Both the position numbers and the translations under genes were made by a program. The notes beneath the pieces were generated by a model. The model was not told the origin of the DNA. It saw only the letters and a list, made by a program, of their open reading frames with translations, and ran no database searches. A DNA stretch of 27,727 bases. Origin: Gryganskiella cystojenkinii. Lineage: Eukaryota > Mortierellomycota > Mortierellomycetes > Mortierellales > Mortierellaceae. How positions within the stretch are numbered: position 1 is the stretch's first letter; every line of letters starts with the position of its first letter. Where the stretch lies: NCBI GenBank assembly GCA_015852425.1, contig JAAAIG010000272.1, forward strand, positions 15,024 through 42,750, in the 5' to 3' direction. Shown in pieces: positions 21,642-27,727 of this stretch.

Positions 21642-22246
21642 AAGGGCAAAAAATGGAGGTCTTTTGATGTTTGATGTCCCGTTTTTCATAGATACATTGT
21701 ATTCTTTTCGTTCCTTTTCTTTTCTTGCTCTTTCGTCGTCATAATCTATTAAAAGAAAAGTTTATCTCTATCTACTCTATAAGGACTTTTGTTCATAACA
21801 CAGGGATCTAAAGGACCATGGTGACCTTGTAACAGCACCCCGCAAAAATACATTTGTTCTTTTGTTTATGTGCTTGGTGTCGTTGTACTTTTCTTGCCCA
21901 AAAAAAAACGGGTGCATTGAATTTATGTGGAGACAAAAGTGTGGTGGCTGACACCACACCTGAAATCACACACTAATTTCTATGACATAGCGCGTATCAT
22001 TCAAATTATATCTACACCCTTAAAACTCAAGCGAAGTCTTTTTTTTGGGGGGGGGGGGCTCTCGACATTTTTTTGGAAATCTCTGCTCGTGCGACAGAAG
22101 ACAAGACGGCGCTTTGTGTTTTTCAGCCCTCGACTTCCGAGTCATCATTCTCTTTCGCCTTCACAGTTGTATCATTTTCCTTCTTTCTCTTCTTAAAAAT
22201 CTGCACTGCCACTTTTTCCTACTCCCCTTTGCAATTCTGAGTGGGC
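21642..22246. promoter_or_regulatory. TM9 gene 3' region and promoter of the surface-protein gene
   Basis: 605 bases without a supported gene. It contains T8 directly followed by G12 (22039-22058) and then C/T-rich sequence (about 22130-22230) typical of a promoter. The short frames across it are low-complexity. Confidence 0.5.
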
Positions 22247-24614
22247 ATGGGTATGAACGACTTTTGTTTTACTCAGTCTTTTCGATTATCAAATTGTTCT
22301 TGAACAAGGTTCCTGTTCTCGTTCAACATTTTTTTATTTTTATTTTTTTTCACAAGACTTCCCTTAACCCATTTTACGTCCTTCCTTTCTTCACCCCTCC
22401 TCTCTCCCCCATTATTTTTCAATACAAACTGATTTAGGGAATCTTACACTCTTTTGCGTGACCCAAGCTGCCGACGGCTTGGGACTCTACGGCACAGCAT
22501 TTGGCTGGAACTCCTCAGATTTTAGCACAGGACAGCTCATCTTTCTCATCAAGGGCACGCCATCTGTGCTCGCCTCAAACTCAACCCAGTTTGGTCTCAC
22601 CAATATCGTTTGGGATGTAATCTCAATTGTACAACAGACGAGGGTGTTCTCCATCACCTCAACGACCCTGACCAGCTTCACCTGTGCCGTCTCACCCGAG
22701 GGGATTTTTACATTCTTGGCTGAGAATACAGCCAGGAAGTTGACGATCTGGACCGATGGGGGTCCACCGGGTGGGTTCCGTTACGACCCCACATTGAACC
22801 TGAACATACCCGCAGTATCGACTGTCAACCTTGTGGAAATGTCCCTGTTCTGGTCCAATGTCACGGTCATGGGGAGAAACCTTTGGACCGAGCCCGACAA
22901 CTGGGACCTCACATCCACAGTCATGTTTTACGTCATGGTCACGACCAATTCCACGGGTCCAGGGAGCCACGGTCGGAACCTGGTCTTGACAAGTCGGATT
23001 GGCAATACGATTCAGCTCTCAGAGGAGATCTCCCCAGGGTCTTTTCAACATTGCACAAGTTTGGATGTGGTAAGGGACAAAGAAAATGTTAACGTTGGAG
23101 AATAAAAAACATGCCCTTTATGTCTCTATGAGAGATGTCATTCTTCATTGTTTGCTCATCGATATTCACTCTTAATGCCGTCGACATTTAATTAACATGT
23201 TATTGTTGTCCTTTCCCCGTTGTTAGCCAACTACCTACATGTCCGTGTTTGCCCATACTTTTGATGCAGGTCAATTGTACCTGCTCGGGAATGTCGCGAC
23301 CGGAACTTCATTCTCCACAATCTTGATGGCGGTCCCGATGAAAGATTGTAATCTCTCGACACTGCCTCTATTGACGGATCTCAAGATCTATAATATATCA
23401 GTCGAGTCATCTGACAAATTGGGTTCTTGCAGCGCGAAAACCGGGAAGTCCCATGCGTTTGTCACCATTGTCCATCCATCATTTTATTTTCTGTGTGTTG
23501 ATGATGTAAGTCTCCAACGCGAGGAAGGGTATAACAAAAAAAGATACGAACTGGTCGATTGCACAGATTACTCATATTTGAACAATTTCTTTTCTTCATG
23601 CTGCTAAAAAAAAAGTATGAAACTTTGAATACATCTCTCTACACGATCGCGGACCTCCAAAGCAACACCTCGGTTGCCGGTCCTCCGACTGCTCTTCCCC
23701 CGTTCGGCGGCGACCTGCCCACGTTTGTCGGTTTCTTCACCAATAGTGCCTCAAATACAGGTCCTCAGCATCCCTATGGAGTGTACCATAGATATAACGG
23801 TATGTATGGCGTCGCCTTGGATTCCTCCGGAATCTCTGCGACAGATTATCTTCAATACATCTCCATCCATAATGGGGCAGAATTCAATTACTTGGCTCCT
23901 CTCCCGACGGCCAGCAATGGGAACAGCGGCGGAAACATCGCGGTGGTGATATCGATCATTGTCGCGGTAGTCGTGGTCATCTTTGGATTCTCTTGTTGGT
24001 TTTTCAGGAGGCGATCCAACAGAGCTGGAACAGAAAATGTCGAGGTGGCTCAGTCTCAACGAGAGCTGAACAAACCTCCTGTGCCTGTCAAGCTCGGCAC
24101 AGTTATCCTGGAGCACAAGTTGGATGGACAGCCGCTGTCTTTAGCACAACAACTGCCACCGCCATTGCAGCCTCGACCCTACCAACCACCGTCCTCACAG
24201 GCACCGTTCAACTATCAACAGCAACAGGAACAACAAAAAACTTTGATGGAGCAATACGAGAAACAACGACGTCAGGAATCGATCCAGCGACAGATCCACC
24301 AGTTACAGGAGCAGCTGCAGCAGGAGCAACACCAACAACAACCACTACAGCAAGAGTACATAGGAGCAAGCTCTTCCTCCTTCCCGGCGATGTCACCCAT
24401 TGTGAATGTCCAGCCCTATACACCCAAACCTTTCCAACCAGCATCATCTCAACTTGGATCGAGTTCTCCTGGAGGAAGTATTCAGAGTAGTAATGCGGTC
24501 ATTCCTTCCTATCAGGAGCAGTTCCGTCAGGGTCTTCAACTCTCCAATCATCCAAAACCGAGCGTTGTCATGACTGTGAACAATACCAACAGCAGCAGTC
24601 CTCAACCAAGCTAA
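22247..24614 (+). CDS. Unrecognised single-pass membrane glycoprotein with Gln/Pro-rich cytoplasmic tail
   Basis: Best model join(22247..22250, 22438..23069, 23227..23505, 23616..24614), 637 residues, GT-AG throughout. The outer part (to about 410) has many N-glycosylation sequons (NSS, NST, NVT, NLS, NIS, NTS) and scattered Cys. A strong membrane segment IAVVISIIVAVVVVIFGF starts at 413 and is followed by a stop-transfer RRRS. The tail (437-637) has PPxP stretches (QLPPPLQPRPYQPP, possible SH3 ligands) and a Gln/Glu-rich probable coiled coil (about 510-560). I do not recognise the family. The start is uncertain: exon 2 is open from its acceptor, and the only nearby upstream ATG sits as ATGG right before a GTATGA donor, giving MGNLTLFCVTQAADG, a short and weak signal sequence. 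The acceptor of exon 4 is poor (A-run before AG). Confidence 0.72.
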
Positions 24615-25356
24615 TACGGATTTGGCGAATCAAACTGACATATGGCCAAAAAAACGAAAACAAAATCTACCTTTTTTTCACGTTGCGATTTCCTGTCGGG
24701 CACTGTAGTGAACTCCATGAGAAATGAATATTATTATATATCCATTACCACGTTAACCTCCTTCGACTCTCTCCCATCAAGCACTCTCCCCGTTGCCTCT
24801 CCCTCTATCCTTGTAATGCCGTTTCAAGGACGGCCATTCTGCCCTTAGTCTTGACCTTGACTTGAAGCATACCAACTTCTTGTTACTCTTCTTTCCTCAT
24901 TCCCACCCCCCACCTTTCTGCGTGTCCGTTCAACGTATTGTTATTTCAGTCTACCATCAGTGACCATGAACTCACAAATATATAACACCTTCTCTCGTCC
25001 CTTTGACCTCTTTTTCGTCCCTTCTTTTTTTTCTAAGCCGTTGGATTTATCACTTTTGCCTCTAACAAAGTGATATGTGCGTTGCCATTCATGTTGCACC
25101 TTCACCAAATCAAGCGGTTAGTGCTTTGCATCAAACCAAGCGGTCATGGTTTTCATAAGAGTGACTCTGTTCACATACAAAAGACAATGCGCTCGACACA
25201 TAGGAGATTGGTCATGCCCAGACAGGATATTTAGCCCTCATCTGACTGGATTCGCTACTCTGTCGAGGACTGAGAGGCAGGTTTGAGTAAGGTGTGTATT
25301 ATATAGTACTAGTATTATTAATAATACTACATTTTTTGTAAAAAAAGCCACCGGTC
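24615..25356. other. Convergent intergenic region, no gene seen
   Basis: 742 bases between two facing stop codons. Only short frames occur, without protein-like composition. A small direct repeat around AAGCGGT occurs at about 25110-25145 (TCAAGCGGTTAG / CCAAGCGGTCAT), and an AT-only palindrome stands near the right end. Confidence 0.5.
25310..25329. repeat. 20-bp perfect AT palindrome
   Basis: TAGTATTATTAATAATACTA is a perfect palindrome without a loop. It lies 28 bases past the stop codon of the minus-strand gene, inside its probable 3' UTR. Confidence 0.7.
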
Positions 25357-26154
25357 TCAAGCAAACAAATCGTCGGCTTCCTGGACGGCCTTCCTCAATG
25401 TCTCTTGCTTCAACTCCTGGATGACGCTCTCTCTAGGGCCGTATCTGCGGACATTGTATTCCCCTGTGATGCCGTTCTTGTCGTTTTGGACGAAAAGCAC
25501 TCTTGTGCAATCCGACCAGGCCGTGAGTTTGATCCTGTACAACTTGAAGTACGGCTGGTCAATATCAGGATATCTGAGGACGCCAATATCCACCACCGTT
25601 CGTTCGTGATATTCAGCCTTCCCAAAAAAGGCTTCGAAGCTATCGATGGTGGCACCGGTCCAAGCAACGATCGCGGCAAGAGCATTGATATCGATTTTGG
25701 TGCTTCTTAGCACATCCTCATCGGAAATCAGTTTTGTAAACCAGCTGTTGACTTCTTTGACTATAGTAGGGTCGGGGGATCCATCGACTTTGAAGAAATT
25801 CGTTCCATCTTTTATCAGCTTGTCCGATCTGGCAATGCCGTCATCAAGAGGCTTGAGTAGAGAGTTCTGGGCCAGAGTAGATGTGACATTCTCCCAGGAA
25901 CGTTGATCGTGCGGAAGTTTTTCGATTGCTCGGGTCGTCCCCGCAATAATGACCTTGAGTTTCTCGTCCATGGTCTTCACTGATTCTTGGTTCAGCTTGC
26001 CGAACGAGGGTGCCAAGTCACAGTGGACATAGCTGTCAGCCGTTTTCTCTCTAGTGGAGAGCTTAGACCAATCAAAGTCCCCGACAACCTTTGCGATGTC
26101 CTTGTAACCAAAGACGGCCTCGATCCTTGGGGCAACGGAAGATGAATTCAACAT
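25357..26154 (-). CDS. Unrecognised 265-residue protein
   Basis: One clean frame with balanced, non-repetitive composition (many K, D, T, V), so very probably a real protein. I do not recognise the family. Visible blocks are GYKDIAKVVGDFDWSKLS (about 15-32), a helical middle, DINALAAIVAWTGATIDSF, then a probably beta-rich end YFKLYRIKLTAWSDCTRVLF and GITGEYNVRRYGPRE, closing with an acidic helix QEADDLFA. No membrane segment is seen. The frame is open to an upstream ATG at 26223, which would add MTFLSLSFHLLYHSCLAP, a signal-like stretch. I prefer 26154 because the upstream ATG lies inside a tandem repeat; a splice acceptor (CCTAG, near 26175) in this leader is also possible. It is the last gene before the repeat-rich right end. 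Confidence 0.75.
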   Translation of the reverse strand: MLNSSSVAPRIEAVFGYKDIAKVVGDFDWSKLSTREKTADSYVHCDLAPSFGKLNQESVKTMDEKLKVIIAGTTRAIEKLPHDQRSWENVTSTLAQNSLLKPLDDGIARSDKLIKDGTNFFKVDGSPDPTIVKEVNSWFTKLISDEDVLRSTKIDINALAAIVAWTGATIDSFEAFFGKAEYHERTVVDIGVLRYPDIDQPYFKLYRIKLTAWSDCTRVLFVQNDKNGITGEYNVRRYGPRESVIQELKQETLRKAVQEADDLFA

Positions 26155-26196
26155 AGTTTCTGTCGAGGCTGGGGCTAGGCAAGAGTGATATAGTAA

Positions 26197-26262
26197 GTGA
26201 AAGGAAAGTGAAAGGAATGTCAAAGGAAAGTGAAAGGAATGTCAAAGGAAAGTGGAAAGAAA
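26197..26262. repeat. 11-bp tandem repeat, six copies, upstream of the unrecognised minus-strand gene
   Basis: Six head-to-tail copies with consensus GTGAAAGGAAA: GTGAAAGGAAA, GTGAAAGGAAT, GTCAAAGGAAA, GTGAAAGGAAT, GTCAAAGGAAA, GTGGAAAGAAA. Copies 2-3 and 4-5 form an identical 22-bp pair. The array ends 42 bases upstream of the chosen ATG (26154), in the leader or promoter. Confidence 0.9.
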
Positions 26263-26534
26263 GTGAACTAAAGAATGAAAAGAGAACTAAACTCAAGAAA
26301 TTTGCGATGCTTTTATACCTTTCTATGTGACTGATGTGTGGCTTGGAACTCGTGTGCATGATGGAACGCCGCGATGGTAGACTTGATCCTATACAGGTGT
26401 TCGTGAGGCTTCCACAGATTGGCCAGGTGATTTTTTGATCGCCGTTTGTTCTTGACCACTTGGTTGTCCGCGTGAATAATGTTGGTAGACTGTTTCTTGA
26501 CATTGTGGACTAAGCATTTCCCCCTTTTCCTCTT

Positions 26535-26964
26535 TTTCTACCCACGCCCTGGCACGCCCCGACGCCTCCACGCCCGTTTTCTTCATTCATGCGCTGTGCA
26601 TGCTTTGTTTTCCTCTTTTATGATTTCGCAACCTTCGCCCTGGCTCGTTCCCATGCCCCCTTCTTTGCTCATGCGCTGTGCATTCACACTTTCTGCTCAC
26701 TACTCGCGCTACGACACGTTCCTCTGCTACTTTCCTTCTGACGCGTTGTGCATATTGCTTTCCTTCCGTTACCCACGCCATGGCACGTTCCCATGCCTCT
26801 TGCTTTGCTCATGCACTGTGCAAACACACTTTCTTCTCGCTACCCACGCCTAGAGAATTTCTTATGCCCCTTTCTTTTTCATGCAGTGCACATACACACA
26901 TACACACTTTCTTCTCACTACTGGTGCTATGGCACGTTCCTCTGCTGTTTTCCTTCTCATGCAT
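26535..26964 (+). repeat. Degenerate ~65-90-bp tandem repeat, left arm of inverted array
   Basis: About six copies begin near 26540, 26631, 26708, 26773, 26845 and 26924. A unit reads roughly CCACGCCNTGGCACGTTCC, then CATGCC plus a C/T run, then a CTCATGCGCTGTGCAT box, then a CACACTTTCTTCTC part and GCTAC. Each unit carries small palindromes (ATGC...GCAT, GGCA...TGCC). The open frames across it only reflect the repeat. Confidence 0.85.
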
Positions 26965-27262
26965 TAGCGAAAGAAAAGTGTGTATGCACAGCGCAAAAAA
27001 AAATGAAATAGGACATGCTAGGGCGTGAATAGAGAAAGAAAAATGGATTGCCCGGGGGATGGGAAAAGAAAAAAGGCATGGGAACGTGCCACGGCGTGGG
27101 TAGCGAGAGAAAGAGAGTATAGGAGCATAGCAGGGCGTGAGTCGAGAACGAAAAAAGAGGCATGGGAACGCGCCCGGGCGTGGGTAGCAGAAGGGAAAAA
27201 AGAGCAGGCACAGCGCATGAATAACGTAAAGGGGAATGAGAACATGCGAGGGCGTGTGTAAC
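26965..27262 (-). repeat. Same repeat in opposite orientation, right arm of inverted array
   Basis: About five units are the reverse complement of the left-arm unit. Positions 27075-27102 are the reverse complement of 26770-26797 with one mismatch in 28 bases. At the turn, TAGCGAAAGAAAAGTGTG plus GCACAGCGC mirrors the CACTTTCTTCTCGCTAC and GCGCTGTGC boxes of the left arm. Some units are shortened to ~42-45 bp (27135, 27177). Confidence 0.83.
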
Positions 27263-27727
27263 AGAAGCATCCCTCCACTTCTTGAAGTGGCATCGATTTT
27301 TTTTTTCGTCCGTGCGCACACTCTCAATCGCTCTCTCTGTCACAAGTCCTCGAAAAAAAACCAATTGCACTCTTTTTAGAGTCCGATCTTTTTATCTGAG
27401 CGTAGAAATATGAACACGCTCTGTATGGTATTTAGTCAACCGTTTGTCTAACTGGAGCGTTTTTTTTTTTTTCGCCGTTATGACATCTTGTTGAATGAGT
27501 TCGTTGATGACGGCAAACCTTATTCAGTACAGGAAAGGTACACTGGTCAGATCTAAGGCCTGCAGCACACTCAACACATTTACAGGTATATAGCCACGCG
27601 CTGCAGTTGTCCGTCGCTGATACTGGCTGGTAGACAGCCCAGCAGGACACGAGGACTGAGAAGCCTTAAACTCGTCATTGCGCGCGTTGACAGGCTAAAC
27701 GCTACCATTAGCAAAATCTTGACAGAG
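27263..27727. other. Right end of window, no supported gene
   Basis: 465 bases with T/A homopolymers (27298-27307, 27461-27472). A Cys-rich 72-codon frame on the minus strand (27432-27650) begins with GTG, not ATG, and a 32-codon ATG frame overlaps it in another phase. Either could belong to an exon continuing outside the window, but neither has enough support. Confidence 0.4.

Noticed and set aside
26155..26223. Upstream ATG giving the last minus-strand gene a signal-peptide-like start
   Set aside because: The ATG and first codons fall inside the 11-bp tandem repeat; kept only as an alternative start.
26535..27262. CRISPR-like array
   Set aside because: Units are diverged throughout with no constant repeat and unique spacer alternation, orientation flips midway, and the genome is eukaryotic.
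26809..27370. Long minus-strand frames (137 and 172 codons) in the right-end repeats
   Set aside because: They follow the repeat unit, occur on both strands, and have no non-repeat protein-like segment.
27432..27678. Cys-rich 72-codon frame and a 32-codon ATG frame on the minus strand that could be a first exon
   Set aside because: The first begins with GTG; the second ends at a possible donor but has no usable acceptor at normal distance. Too little evidence for a gene.

Overview
The window is nuclear DNA from a filamentous fungus. The genes are split by short GT-AG introns, mostly about 80-200 nt. Leaders and introns are pyrimidine-rich with long T/A runs, and intergenic gaps are short. 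All the recognisable proteins are eukaryotic and fungal in type. Gene content and protein style (Gln-rich insertions, EH-domain scaffold, one-exon PPR protein) fit an early-diverging lineage such as Mucoromycota, possibly Mortierellaceae. That placement is an impression, not something proven from the sequence. I see no rRNA, tRNA, CRISPR array, plasmid or viral gene.

Layout, left to right: (1) the 3' part of an API5 (apoptosis inhibitor 5) homologue, + strand, whose 5' end lies outside the window; (2) a seven-exon stress MAP kinase kinase of the Pbs2/Wis1 type, +, with a 1.2-kb second intron; (3) a one-exon mitochondrial-type pentatricopeptide-repeat protein, -; (4) a five-exon TORC2 subunit Sin1/Avo1, +; (5) a seven-exon Ede1/Eps15-type endocytic scaffold, -, with three EH domains, a coiled coil and a UBA domain, and with an apparent one-base frame break in EH1; (6) the isoprenylcysteine carboxyl methyltransferase Ste14, +; (7) a TM9/EMP70 nonaspanin, +; (8) an unrecognised single-pass surface-type glycoprotein with a Gln/Pro-rich tail, +; (9) an unrecognised 265-residue protein, -; (10) a gene-poor right end holding a degenerate tandem-repeat array that flips orientation in the middle, forming a roughly 0.7-kb imperfect palindrome.

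The genes are not an operon or an obvious metabolic cluster. Several belong to signalling and membrane traffic (Pbs2 stress signalling, Sin1 in TORC2, Ste14 processing of CaaX proteins, Ede1 endocytosis, TM9 in Golgi/endosome), but adjacency alone does not show that they work together. Pairs 2/3 and 4/5 are convergent; pairs 3/4 and 5/6 share divergent promoters.

The items most worth a second look are the inverted repeat array at the right end, eight Ark1/Prk1-type [LIVM]xxQxTG motifs in the Ede1 homologue (four of them in an exact 13-residue tandem repeat), the frame break in its EH1 exon, and the two unrecognised genes, one preceded by a six-copy 11-bp tandem repeat.
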